From Pacificoceanicola onchidii (GTDB lineage: Bacteria > Pseudomonadota > Alphaproteobacteria > Rhodobacterales > Rhodobacteraceae), in contig NZ_SRXY01000009.1 in assembly GCF_004804335.1 (NCBI RefSeq), positions 1-64,000 on the forward strand: DNA of 64,000 nt, given 5' to 3'. The notes below the pieces were generated by a model. The model was not told where the DNA came from, did not search any database, and saw nothing but the letters and a program-made list of their open reading frames with translations. A program made the translations under genes and the position numbers. Below are positions 51,424 through 59,525 of the stretch, piece after piece (the first letter of the stretch is position 1; every line of letters starts with the position of its first letter).

Positions 51424-52428
51424 ATGAAAAAGTTTCTCATGTCCGCGGCGGTTGCCGCGCTGACCATGACCGGCGCAACCGGTGCTATGGCGGCCTGTGA
51501 CGATGGCGAGATCGTCATCAAGCTCAGCCACGTGACCAACACCGACCGCCACCCGAAGGGCATCGCGGCTTCGCTTCTGCAGGAGCGCGTGAACGAAGAG
51601 ATGAATGGCAAGGCTTGCATGGAAGTCTTCCCGAACTCCACGCTCTACAACGATGACCAGGTCCTCGAAGCGATGCTGAACGGCGACGTGCAGATGGCCG
51701 CGCCGTCGCTGTCGAAGTTCGAGCAGTTCACCAAGCAGTTCCGCATCTTCGACCTGCCGTTCATGTTCAAGAACATCGAAGCGGTTGACGCCTTCCAGAA
51801 CTCTGACACCGGTCAGGCGATGAAGGAATCCATGGTGCGCCGCGGCCTGCTTGGCCTCGCGTTCTGGCACAACGGCATGAAGCAGATGTCTGCCAACAAG
51901 GCGCTGAACCTGCCGTCCGATGCAGCGGGCCTGAAGTTCCGCGTGCAGAACTCCGAAGTGCTCAAGGCGCAGATGGCGGCTCTGGGTGGCTCTCCGCAGC
52001 CGATGGCCTTCTCCGAAGTCTACGGCGCGCTGCAGACCGGCGTTGTGGACGGTCAGGAAAACACCTGGTCCAACATCTACGGCAAGAAGTTCTTCGAGGT
52101 GCAGGACGGGATCACCGAAACCAACCACGGCATTATCGACTACATGCTCGTGACCTCCGCTGACTGGTGGGACAGCCTTGACGCCGACGTGCGTGACCAG
52201 CTGGCGGCCATTGTCGCGGACGTGACTGCGGTTCGCAACGCCGAGAGCTACAAGGTGAACCAGGAAGCCAAGGCCGCGATCATCGACGCTGGCGGCATGG
52301 TGCGTGAGCTGAACGCAGAGCAGCGCGCAGCCTGGGTTGAAGCCATGAAGCCGGTCTGGGGCCAGTTCGTGGGTGACGTCGGTCAGGAAAACATCGACGC
52401 CGCACAGGGCATCAACGCCAACTTCTGA
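51424..52428 (+). CDS. dctP: TRAP transporter dicarboxylate-binding protein DctP
   Basis: 334 residues with signal peptide MKKFLMSAAVAALTMTGATGAMAA. DctP-type motifs: VIKLSHVTNTDRHPKG, DLPFMFKNIEAVDAF, LKFRVQNSEVLKAQMAALGG (the conserved Arg that binds a carboxylate) and VDGQENTWSNIYGKKFFEVQ. It captures C4-dicarboxylates in the periplasm for DctQM. ATG follows GGGAGGATACTC. Confidence 0.94.
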   Translation: MKKFLMSAAVAALTMTGATGAMAACDDGEIVIKLSHVTNTDRHPKGIAASLLQERVNEEMNGKACMEVFPNSTLYNDDQVLEAMLNGDVQMAAPSLSKFEQFTKQFRIFDLPFMFKNIEAVDAFQNSDTGQAMKESMVRRGLLGLAFWHNGMKQMSANKALNLPSDAAGLKFRVQNSEVLKAQMAALGGSPQPMAFSEVYGALQTGVVDGQENTWSNIYGKKFFEVQDGITETNHGIIDYMLVTSADWWDSLDADVRDQLAAIVADVTAVRNAESYKVNQEAKAAIIDAGGMVRELNAEQRAAWVEAMKPVWGQFVGDVGQENIDAAQGINANF

Positions 52429-52443
52429 TCCGCCTGGATCACA

Positions 52444-52534
52444 GGTCCGCCCCCGCCGGGGCGGACCACCCGCGGCAACAGCGCCGCGCAAAATTCTTCG
52501 CAAGAATTTTGCAAAAGTTTTTCGAAAACTTTTG
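52444..52534. repeat. three hairpins between dctP and dctQ
   Basis: GGTCCGCCCC / GGGGCGGACC (52444-52467), GCAAAATTCTT / AAGAATTTTGC (52488-52512) and CAAAAGTTTT / AAAACTTTTG (52512-52534), all perfect. None ends in a T-run, so a role in mRNA stability or partial attenuation favouring dctP is the likely effect. The last two belong to the same repeat family as 44771-44792. Confidence 0.7.
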
Positions 52535-52597
52535 TCCGCACTGACCGGCCGGGGATGCTCCGGAGCCTGTCGTTCGGCATAACTCGGGGGAAGGGAC

Positions 52598-53287
52598 ATG
52601 TCATCTCATCACCATAAAGAGAGTATGATCGGGGCCTTCGTCTCCGAGCTTGAGGAAACCTTCATCGCCCTGATCCTTGGCGCGATGACTCTCATCACTT
52701 TTGTCAACGTCGTCCTGCGCTACGGCTTCAACTCGGGCCTGATCTGGGGGCTGGAAGCCACGTCCTTCCTGTTTGCCTGGCTTGTGCTGTTCGGTGTGAG
52801 CTACGCGGTCAAGACCACCGCCAACCTCGGCGTTGATGCGGTCCTGAACGTGGTCTCGCCGCGCGCGCGCCGCATCATGGGTCTGATCGCCGCTGCGGTC
52901 TGCGTGATCTACGCCGCGCTCTTGCTGAAAGGCGCGTGGGACTACTGGGCGAATTTCGCCAACCTGCCGCAGACCACCGGGCGCTGGTTCCCGACGGGGT
53001 TTGAAGAGATGAAGCGCACCTCCTACCGCTCTTGGTACGAAGTGAACGACATCCCGATCCCGGAGATCCTGCGCTTTATCGAGCCTTTGATGAACTACGG
53101 CGACGCTTACGAGAAGATCCCGCGTTTCATCCCCTATTTCATTCTGCCTTTTGGCGCGCTTCTGCTTCTCATCCGGTTCATCCAGGCGACCATTCGCATC
53201 TGGACCGGGGTCGATGAGAGCCTGATCGTCAGCCACGAAGCCGAAGACGACGTCGATAACGTCGCACATCTGAACAAGGAGGACTAA
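52598..53287 (+). CDS. dctQ: TRAP transporter small permease DctQ
   Basis: 229 residues with four hydrophobic helices (about 12-34, 52-72, 90-110, 180-205). LALGAMTLITFVNVVLRYGFN and GLEATSFLFAWLVLFGVSYAVK are the DctQ family core; an insert at 120-170 is longer than in many DctQ. Non-transporting subunit that binds DctM in the inner membrane. Starts with ATG after GGGGGAAGGGAC, 4 nt before dctM. Confidence 0.92.
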   Translation: MSSHHHKESMIGAFVSELEETFIALILGAMTLITFVNVVLRYGFNSGLIWGLEATSFLFAWLVLFGVSYAVKTTANLGVDAVLNVVSPRARRIMGLIAAAVCVIYAALLLKGAWDYWANFANLPQTTGRWFPTGFEEMKRTSYRSWYEVNDIPIPEILRFIEPLMNYGDAYEKIPRFIPYFILPFGALLLLIRFIQATIRIWTGVDESLIVSHEAEDDVDNVAHLNKED

Positions 53288-53291
53288 GAGA

Positions 53292-54734
53292 ATGGACGTT
53301 GTCATCCTCTTTGGTATGGTCATCGGCCTGATGTTGATCGGTGTTCCGATCGCGGTCAGCCTTGGCTTCTCATCCATCGTCTTTTTGCTGGTGCTGTCCG
53401 ATACCTCGCTCAGCTCTGTTGCACAAAGCTTCTTCCAGGCGATGGCCGGGCACTACACGCTGCTTGCCATTCCTTTCTTCATCCTTGCCTCTTCGTTCAT
53501 GTCGACGGGCGGTGTGGCGCAGCGGATCATCCGCTTCTCCATCGCCATCGTGGGGCACCTGCCGGGTGGTCTGGCGATTGCGGGTGTCTTTGCCTGTATG
53601 CTCTTCGCCGCGCTCTCCGGCTCGTCCCCTGCAACCGTTGTGGCCATCGGCTCCATCGTGATCGCCGGGATGCGCCAGGTGGGGTATTCCAAGGACTTCG
53701 CCGCCGGTGTCATCGCCAACGCGGGCACGCTGGGCATCCTGATCCCGCCGTCCATCGTGATGGTGGTCTACGCCTCCGCGACGGATGTCTCTGTGGGCCG
53801 CATGTTCCTTGCGGGTGTCATTCCGGGCCTCATGGCCGGGACCATGCTGATGATCACGATCTACGTCATCGCCAAGATGCGCAACCTGCCGAAAGGCGAG
53901 TGGCAGGGCTGGGGCGAGGTCGCACAATCGGGGGGTGAGGCTGTCTGGGGCCTTCTGCTGATCGGCATCATCCTTGGGGGCATCTACCTCGGGTTCTTTA
54001 CCCCGACCGAAGCCGCCGCCGTGGCTGCCGTCTATGCTTTCTTCATTGCGAACTTCATCTATCGCGACATGGGGCCGCTGGCGAACAAGGAGGGTGGGGA
54101 GAACCTGTCTCTCTTGCGCAAACCGATCGCGCTGATCACCGTCTTCTTTCACAAGGACACGAAGAACACGCTGTTTGAGGCCGGTAAACTGACCGTCACG
54201 TTGATGTTCATCATCGCCAACGCGCTGATCCTCAAGCACGTGCTGACCGATGAGCAGATCCCGCAGCAGATCGCTTCTGCCATGCTGGATGCGGGTTTTG
54301 GTCCGATCATGTTCCTGATCATCGTGAACGTGATCCTGCTGATCGGTGGTCAGTTCATGGAACCCTCGGGTCTTCTGGTGATCGTTGCACCGCTGGTCTT
54401 CCCGATCGCGCTGCAGCTAGGGATCGACCCGATCCACCTTGGCATCATTATGGTGGTGAACATGGAGATTGGCATGATCACACCGCCGGTTGGTCTCAAC
54501 CTCTTTGTGACCTCGGGGGTTGCCGGGATGCCGATGATGCGGGTTGTCCGCGCGGCCCTGCCATTCCTCGCCGTGCTCTTCGTCTTCCTGATCATGGTGA
54601 CCTACATTCCCAAGATCTCGACGGTGCTGCCAAACGCGGTGATGGGACCTCAGGTCCGCTGTACAGGTACATTGCCGTCGGAGCCGCTGGAACTGGCCTA
54701 CTGCAAGGCGACCATGGGGGCGACCACCGAGTAA
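53292..54734 (+). CDS. dctM: TRAP transporter large permease DctM
   Basis: 480 residues of the DctM family, eleven or twelve helices. GVPIAVSLGFSSIVFLLVLS, FFILASSFMSTGGVAQRIIR, CMLFAALSGSSPATVVAIGSI and GILIPPSIVMVVYA are the conserved blocks. It is the Na+- or H+-coupled channel for dicarboxylates. The C terminus has a short Cys-containing tail (VRCTGTLPSEPLELAYCKATM). Ends before a strong terminator. Confidence 0.94.
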   Translation: MDVVILFGMVIGLMLIGVPIAVSLGFSSIVFLLVLSDTSLSSVAQSFFQAMAGHYTLLAIPFFILASSFMSTGGVAQRIIRFSIAIVGHLPGGLAIAGVFACMLFAALSGSSPATVVAIGSIVIAGMRQVGYSKDFAAGVIANAGTLGILIPPSIVMVVYASATDVSVGRMFLAGVIPGLMAGTMLMITIYVIAKMRNLPKGEWQGWGEVAQSGGEAVWGLLLIGIILGGIYLGFFTPTEAAAVAAVYAFFIANFIYRDMGPLANKEGGENLSLLRKPIALITVFFHKDTKNTLFEAGKLTVTLMFIIANALILKHVLTDEQIPQQIASAMLDAGFGPIMFLIIVNVILLIGGQFMEPSGLLVIVAPLVFPIALQLGIDPIHLGIIMVVNMEIGMITPPVGLNLFVTSGVAGMPMMRVVRAALPFLAVLFVFLIMVTYIPKISTVLPNAVMGPQVRCTGTLPSEPLELAYCKATMGATTE

Positions 54735-54755
54735 GGTCCTGGTGCGACAAACAAG

Positions 54756-54794
54756 AAAGGCGGCGCTTTGAACAAGCGCCGCCTTTTGTGTTTT
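54756..54794 (+). terminator. Rho-independent terminator of dctPQM
   Basis: A 13-bp perfect stem from AAAGGCGGCGCTT (54756-54768) to its complement (54774-54786), loop TGAAC, then TGTGTTTT. Confidence 0.9.
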
Positions 54795-54812
54795 CTGCCG
54801 ATGCCTCCGGCG

Positions 54813-54836
54813 GGGATATTTGGCAGAGAAGAAGCC
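54813..54836. repeat. GATATTTGG...AAGAAG intergenic segment
   Basis: CGGCGGGGATATTTGGCAGA followed by GAAGAAG, next to tpiA. Similar order (GGGATACTTG...AAAGAAG) occurs at 27593-27620 and inverted (GAGGTATTTTG...AAAGAAG) at 16956-16974, and a TATTTGGAGCGG piece at 51315. A dispersed Roseobacter-type intergenic element. Confidence 0.4.
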
Positions 54837-54846
54837 GGGAGCGGGG

Positions 54847-55593
54847 TTATTCAGCGCTGGCGTTGAGCGCGTCGATGATGGGCACGAAATCCGTGGCCTT
54901 GAGGGACGCGCCGCCGACCAGCGCGCCGTCGACGTTGGAGACGGCGAAGATCTCGGCCGCATTGGAGGGTTTGACGGAGCCGCCGTAGAGGATGCGCACC
55001 GAGCGGCCGACACCTTCGCCGAAGCGGCGCTCGAGGCGGGCGCGGATGAAATCGTGCACGTCGCCGATCTGGTCCGTTGTCGGGACCTTGCCGGTGCCGA
55101 TGGCCCAGATCGGCTCATAGGCGACGACGAGGTTGTGGCCGGTGGCCCCATCCGGGATCGAGCCGGCCAGTTGTCCGCCGATGATGTCGAGCGTGTTCTG
55201 TGCCTCACGTTGGGCGAGGCTCTCGCCGCAGCAGAGCACCGCAACCAGACCCGCATCCCAGGCCGCGCGGCATTTTGCGCGCACGTCTTCGTCGCTTTCA
55301 CCGTGATCTTCGCGGCGTTCGGAGTGGCCGAGGATGACATGGCTTGCGCCTGCGTCTTTGAGCATGTCTGCGGCAATATCGCCTGTATGCGCGCCCTTGG
55401 CCTCTGCGTGGCAATCCTGCCCGCCGATCATCACGCCGTCTGCCTTGGTGGCGGCTTCCGCGACCAAAGTGGCGGGCGGGCAGATCAGCACTTCTGCGGC
55501 GCCCCCTGCGGCCTCGGCCATGGCGCCGAGTTCGTCCAAGGCGGCCCGTGTTCCGTTCATTTTCCAGTTGCCTGCGGCGAGTTTGCTGCGCAT
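54847..55593 (-). CDS. tpiA: triose-phosphate isomerase
   Basis: 248 residues from ATG 55593. [12 protein letters not shown] carries the catalytic Asn and Lys, LGHSERRE the His, [14 protein letters not shown] the Glu region and loop 6, [10 protein letters not shown] the phosphate site. Interconverts dihydroxyacetone phosphate and glyceraldehyde 3-phosphate. An upstream in-frame ATG four codons earlier is less well spaced from GGAG. Confidence 0.96.
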   Translation of the reverse strand: MRSKLAAGNWKMNGTRAALDELGAMAEAAGGAAEVLICPPATLVAEAATKADGVMIGGQDCHAEAKGAHTGDIAADMLKDAGASHVILGHSERREDHGESDEDVRAKCRAAWDAGLVAVLCCGESLAQREAQNTLDIIGGQLAGSIPDGATGHNLVVAYEPIWAIGTGKVPTTDQIGDVHDFIRARLERRFGEGVGRSVRILYGGSVKPSNAAEIFAVSNVDGALVGGASLKATDFVPIIDALNASAE

Positions 55594-55709
55594 CGAGGTC
55601 TCCAAATTGACTTTGCGCCATCATCGCGGGGCAGCGCGCGGCGTCAAGGGCGCTTGCGCCAGAGGCTGCGAGATGACATGGGAAAGGCGATTGAGAGGGA
55701 GGGGTAGCC

Positions 55710-56606
55710 ATGATCCCGAGGTTGGACGCGCAAAAGATCGAAAACAGAGACCCGGAGACGCTGGCGGCCCTGCGTCGCGGTGCCGAGGAGATCGGCTTTC
55801 TGACCGTGCACAACACGGCCATTGGTGCGGCGCGCATGCGCTTTGTGCTGGCGGCTTATCGGGCCTTTTTCGCACTGTCGACCGAGGAAAAGGCACAAGT
55901 GGACATGGCACGCACCGGATCGAACCGGGGCTGGGGGGCGTCCGGATCCGAGCAGGTCGATCCCGAGGCCAATCCCGATTACAAGCAGGTCTTTGACTGC
56001 GGGTTCGAAGCGCCTGAGACCGGGCTGTCGGTCTACGCTTCCAACCTTTGGCCCGCCGCACCCGCGGGTTTTTGCGAGGTGGTCGAGGCCTATTATGCCG
56101 ATGCGCGCACCGTGGCCATGACGCTTCTGCGCGGCATCGCCGAGGCGATCGGCGAAGACCGCGATTACTTTGATAACAAGTTCGACCGGCCCATGGCGCT
56201 TTTGCGGGGCAATTATTACCCGCCGCGCCCGGATTGGGCCGGAGAGAAGGATTTCGGCATCGCGGCCCACACCGATTACGGCTGCCTGACCTTGCTTGGC
56301 ACCGACGGTGTGCCGGGGCTTGAGGTGCAGGGCCGGGATGGCAACTGGATATCTGTTGAGGCGCGCCCCGGCGATTTTGTGATCAACTTCGGTGAGATGC
56401 TGGAGATGTGGACGGAAGGCCGCGTCAAGGCCACGCTGCACCGGGTGAAGGGCACCGCCGAAGAGCGCATTTCCGTGCCGCTGTTCTTCAACCCGAACCA
56501 TGAGACCAATGTTGCGCCGAAAGGGTCGGATGAGATCATCCGCGCCGGGGAGCACATGGAGAAACGGTTCAAGGAAACCTATCTGCATTTGCAGAAGGCC
56601 GGGTGA
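55710..56606 (+). CDS. isopenicillin N synthase-like 2OG-Fe(II) oxygenase
   Basis: 298 residues. A DIOX_N-type start (IPRLDAQKIENRDPETLAALRRGAEEIGFLTVHN) and a 2OG-Fe(II) core with HTDYGCLTLL (His and Asp iron ligands), HRVKGTAEERISVPLFFNP (second His and Arg for 2-oxoglutarate). Acts on an unknown small molecule; members include ethylene-forming enzyme, flavonoid and gibberellin oxidases. It stands alone between tpiA and a GST. ATG follows GGGAGGGGTAGCC. Confidence 0.9.
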   Translation: MIPRLDAQKIENRDPETLAALRRGAEEIGFLTVHNTAIGAARMRFVLAAYRAFFALSTEEKAQVDMARTGSNRGWGASGSEQVDPEANPDYKQVFDCGFEAPETGLSVYASNLWPAAPAGFCEVVEAYYADARTVAMTLLRGIAEAIGEDRDYFDNKFDRPMALLRGNYYPPRPDWAGEKDFGIAAHTDYGCLTLLGTDGVPGLEVQGRDGNWISVEARPGDFVINFGEMLEMWTEGRVKATLHRVKGTAEERISVPLFFNPNHETNVAPKGSDEIIRAGEHMEKRFKETYLHLQKAG

Positions 56607-56679
56607 TCCGTCCTGACAGGAACTGACAGCAGGGCGGTGTAGATCCGGGCGTGAGACACAGCTTACAAGGATACTGCAC

Positions 56680-57291
56680 ATGCTCACCCTCTATTACGCC
56701 CCGCAAAGCCGCGCGACGCGGATTGTTCAATTGATCGAAGCGCTTGGCGTGCGCGACAAGGTCGACATTCGCCAGGTTTCGGTTGTCCGGGCGGACGGCT
56801 CCGGCGGGCGCGACCCGGCGAACCCGCATCCCGATGGCAAGGTGCCGCTTCTGGAGCATGACGGGCAGGCGATCCGCGAAAGCAACGCGATCATGATCCA
56901 TCTGACCACGCTGTTCCCCGAAGCGGGGCTCGCGCCTGCGCCGGGCACGCCGGAGCATGGGGCCTATCTTGGATGGATGACGTGGTACGGCAACGTGGTG
57001 GAGCCGGTTCTGGTGGCCAAGCTGTCGGGGATCGAGCACCCGGCGATTCAGTCTAATTTCCGGGGTTGGGACGAAGTGATGGCAGAGCTGGAGACGGCTC
57101 TGGCGTCCGGGGACTACCTGATGGGCGCGCGGTTCACGGCGGTGGATATTCTCGTCGGATCGATCTTTGCCTGGGTGCCGGGGCTGGCTCCGGACAGTGC
57201 TGCGATCACCGGATGGATTGCGCGGTGTCAGGCGCATCCGTCTTTCGCGGCTGTTGGCGCGTTTGAGGCCGAGGCTATGGCCGAGGTGTGA
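56680..57291 (+). CDS. glutathione S-transferase family protein
   Basis: 203 residues: N-terminal thioredoxin fold (MLTLYYAPQSRATRIVQLIEALGVRDKV; cis-Pro in GKVPLLEHDGQAIRESNAI binds glutathione) and a C-terminal helical domain (YLMGARFTAVDILVGSIFAW, the GST N-cap ASP motif). Probably conjugates or reduces small electrophiles; substrate unknown. Convergent with the TfoX-like gene. Confidence 0.9.
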   Translation: MLTLYYAPQSRATRIVQLIEALGVRDKVDIRQVSVVRADGSGGRDPANPHPDGKVPLLEHDGQAIRESNAIMIHLTTLFPEAGLAPAPGTPEHGAYLGWMTWYGNVVEPVLVAKLSGIEHPAIQSNFRGWDEVMAELETALASGDYLMGARFTAVDILVGSIFAWVPGLAPDSAAITGWIARCQAHPSFAAVGAFEAEAMAEV

Positions 57292-57293
57292 TC

Positions 57294-57617
57294 CTACAGG
57301 TGGCGCAAAGCCTCGCGGGCGAGCGCCACCGCTTCTTCGGGATCATCGAGCGCCGCGCCGGGCAGGGACCAATAGGGCATGGCCGCGCCGGAGCCGTCCT
57401 TGCGCGTGTAACGCCAGCGCGCGCAGCCCATCTCTTCCAGCCGGTCGATGAAATCCCCGGCGCCCTTGATCAGGATATCCCCTTCGGCCAGCATCACGGC
57501 AAAGATCGTGCCGCCGTGGTATATCCCCAGCCCGCCAAACATTTTCCGGGTGCTGATCTCTCCAAGACCGGCGAAAAGATCGCGGGCAAAGGCGATCTCT
57601 TCGTCCGAGAGGCTCAC
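57294..57617 (-). CDS. TfoX/Sxy N-terminal domain protein
   Basis: 107 residues of the TfoX_N type: FARDLFAGLGEISTRKMFGGLGIYHGGTIFAVMLAEGDILIKG is characteristic, with Trp/Arg later (CARWRYTRKDGSG). In gammaproteobacteria full-length TfoX governs competence; the isolated N-terminal domain in alphaproteobacteria has no assigned role. Start overlaps the stop of the Fe-S carrier gene (57614-57617). Confidence 0.85.
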   Translation of the reverse strand: MSLSDEEIAFARDLFAGLGEISTRKMFGGLGIYHGGTIFAVMLAEGDILIKGAGDFIDRLEEMGCARWRYTRKDGSGAAMPYWSLPGAALDDPEEAVALAREALRHL

Positions 57618-57991
57618 TGTTCGCGCTCGGCAGACAGCTCTTCCACGTCCTTGAATTTGATCGACTCGCCGCAGCCACAGGCATCTGTCACGTTCGGATT
57701 GCGGAACTTGAAGGCGGATTCCAGCAGGCTGGTCTCGTAGTCGATTTCCGTGCCAAACAGGAACATCTGCGCCATTGGGGCAATCATCACCCGCGCGCCG
57801 TCCTGTTCGACCACCTCGTCGTTCGGATCAGCAGAATCGACATAATCCATGGTGTATTCCATGCCCGCGCAGCCGCCTTTCTTGATGCCGATGCGCAGGC
57901 CATGGCGGCCGTCACGATCCATCAGTTTGCGAATCTGTTTCACGGCGGGGGGTGTTATTGTGACCGCCTGTTTGCCGGGAATGCTGAACAT
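57614..57991 (-). CDS. IscA/SufA-family iron-sulfur carrier
   Basis: 125 residues. ITPPAVKQIRKLMDRDGRHGLRIGIKKGGCAGMEYTMDYVD and the C-terminal CGCGESI supply the three Cys that hold the cluster in A-type carriers. Delivers Fe-S clusters to apoproteins. In this clade it is usually SufA, and a SufT gene lies 1.5 kb upstream, but the rest of the suf operon is not in the window. 4-bp overlap with the TfoX-like gene. Confidence 0.9.
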   Translation of the reverse strand: MFSIPGKQAVTITPPAVKQIRKLMDRDGRHGLRIGIKKGGCAGMEYTMDYVDSADPNDEVVEQDGARVMIAPMAQMFLFGTEIDYETSLLESAFKFRNPNVTDACGCGESIKFKDVEELSAEREQ

Positions 57992-58019
57992 GGGATACCT
58001 CTTTTGCTCTACAGCCTAT

Positions 58020-58772
58020 CTAGGACGCCTGTGCGGCAATCTCAAGAAGGGCCTGCGTGCCATAGGCCATCACCAGCGCCCAGGAAAAGGATGCCAGCGT
58101 GCCAATGATGACATATTCGCTGGCCTTTTGTCCCTGTGACGCGGTGTCAAAGCGCAGAACGGATTTGGCGGCGATCAGAAAACCGATGCCCGCAGGCTCG
58201 CCGATCATCACCAGCACGAAGATGATGAACCGCTCCAGCTGGCCGATCAGGCGGCCCGCGTCGGGCAGGCTGTCGTCGCTGATCTCGCCCTGGTAGCGGG
58301 CGGTCAAAAGGCCCACCGCCATGCCGCCCGCGATCACAGTCAGGATCAGGCCGGAGGCGAGCAGGGCAGGGGCGACCAGATGGACAGCATCGTTGTCCCA
58401 CCAGCCCAGCGCCATGGCGCCGGGCCAGAGCAGCGCGGCGGCCAGAAGGCTGACCAGATGCGCCGCCTGATCCAAGAGAAACGGTGCCAGCCCGTCGCCC
58501 TGTCCGGTGGCGCGCCAGATCACCTTGATCATGTCGATGACGAAATGCGCCGCCGCTACCATGGCCGCCACCTGCCAGACCCCGCCCAGCGCGAGCGTTG
58601 ACAAGGCAAAGACGATCAGAACATGCAGGCCGAGCACAAGCACATTGCCCTTGTGCGCCACCATCTTCTTGGTTTGAAACAGAAAATCCGCCAGAACATG
58701 GGCGAGCAGCAAAGCCGTAAAGACCTGAAGCGCCGGAGCGCTGAGCGGTGGAACAAGGTCCATCAAGGTCAT
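58020..58772 (-). CDS. DUF3307 integral membrane protein
   Basis: 250 residues, seven predicted helices. Polar residues lie in register inside helices: H25-x3-D29-x3-Q33 (AHVLADFLFQ), H76-x3-D80-x2-K83 (AHFVIDMIKV), D101-Q102-x2-H105, and AAKSVLRFD near the C terminus. Conserved in DUF3307 and reminiscent of an intramembrane metal or catalytic site, which is inference. Start overlaps the satD stop (ATGA, 58769-58772), so the two are co-translated and probably act together. Confidence 0.85.
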   Translation of the reverse strand: MTLMDLVPPLSAPALQVFTALLLAHVLADFLFQTKKMVAHKGNVLVLGLHVLIVFALSTLALGGVWQVAAMVAAAHFVIDMIKVIWRATGQGDGLAPFLLDQAAHLVSLLAAALLWPGAMALGWWDNDAVHLVAPALLASGLILTVIAGGMAVGLLTARYQGEISDDSLPDAGRLIGQLERFIIFVLVMIGEPAGIGFLIAAKSVLRFDTASQGQKASEYVIIGTLASFSWALVMAYGTQALLEIAAQAS

Positions 58773-59440
58773 GCGCGGCGCTCCCAGGTCTCCTGTATCT
58801 GGCTCTCATAAGCCTCGATGGCCTCCAGAATGGCCTTTGCCCCGGCCTTCGACAACCGGATTTGCACGGCCTGACGGCTCACGCCGAACTGCGTGGCGAT
58901 CTCTTCCTGTGTCGGGCTTTGGTTGCGCAGTGCTTCGAAAAGCGCCGCGGCCTGGGCAGGGGTCCAGTTCTGCGATTGCCAGTCCAGCAATCCGGCGATG
59001 GCCTGCAAAGACGGGCCGATCCTGTCAGGGAATGCCAGCCTTTGGTGCCGGTCCATTCCATCCAACACGTCGCCAGCCTCTGTAAAGGCTTCGCCACGCG
59101 CCGCGCCAAGATCACGCGATCCGGGAAGCTGTGCTGCGCCAAGGCCCACGCCGATACGGGTCGAGAGGGGCAGGTCCGGGTGTTTGGTCAAGGTTGCGAT
59201 CAGGCGCAGGGCGGCGCGCAGGGCCATGTCTCCCTCGGGCAGAAAAACCTGCCATCCGTCGCCGCGATAGCGGTCAAAGACAAAGGCATCGGGCGGCAGG
59301 GCATAGTCTTCGGCAAACTCGGCGACGGCGCCGTGCAGCACAGTCATGGCGCGGTCCACCATTGCACTGTCTTGCTTGCGCGAGGAAACAAGATCGCCGG
59401 TCAGGACCGCTGCGAAAGTGAGATTTGTCCAATCTGCCAT
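58769..59440 (-). CDS. SatD-family protein, cyclase-like domain plus HTH
   Basis: 223 residues from ATG 59440. N-terminal domain 5-130 shows AAVLTGDLVSSR with D16, FDRYRGDGWQVFLP with D61, then TRIGVGLGAAQ and ARGEAFTEAGDVLD; the order Asp strand, GDG hairpin, R-I-G-x-G, G-x-A-x-x-x-A is that of class III nucleotide cyclases, though catalytic activity is unproven. Residues 176-200 form a sigma-region-4-like helix-turn-helix (TQEEIATQFGVSRQAVQIRL). Known relatives are called SatD (acid tolerance in streptococci). Coupled to DUF3307. Three palindromes precede the start. Confidence 0.85.
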   Translation of the reverse strand: MADWTNLTFAAVLTGDLVSSRKQDSAMVDRAMTVLHGAVAEFAEDYALPPDAFVFDRYRGDGWQVFLPEGDMALRAALRLIATLTKHPDLPLSTRIGVGLGAAQLPGSRDLGAARGEAFTEAGDVLDGMDRHQRLAFPDRIGPSLQAIAGLLDWQSQNWTPAQAAALFEALRNQSPTQEEIATQFGVSRQAVQIRLSKAGAKAILEAIEAYESQIQETWERRA

Positions 59441-59442
59441 GT

Positions 59443-59518
59443 GCAAGCCGTAAGGCTTGCACCGCGTCAAAGCAAGCCTTTTGACTTGCTAATGATCAAA
59501 GCAAGCCCAAAGGCTTGC
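59443..59518. promoter_or_regulatory. three 18-bp palindromes at 29-bp period before satD
   Basis: GCAAGCC-N4-GGCTTGC at 59443-59460, a copy with one mismatch (GACTTGC) at 59472-59489 and an exact-arm copy at 59501-59518. Start-to-start distance is 29 bp both times. The first lies 3 bp before the satD start codon; linkers share TCAAA. Looks like a cooperative operator for the helix-turn-helix of SatD or another regulator. Confidence 0.7.
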
Positions 59519-59525
59519 ATAGAGA

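Noticed and set aside
59443-59518. Small CRISPR array
   Set aside because: Only three units with palindromes as the conserved part, linkers of about 11 bp that also share bases, and no cas gene; operator array fits better.
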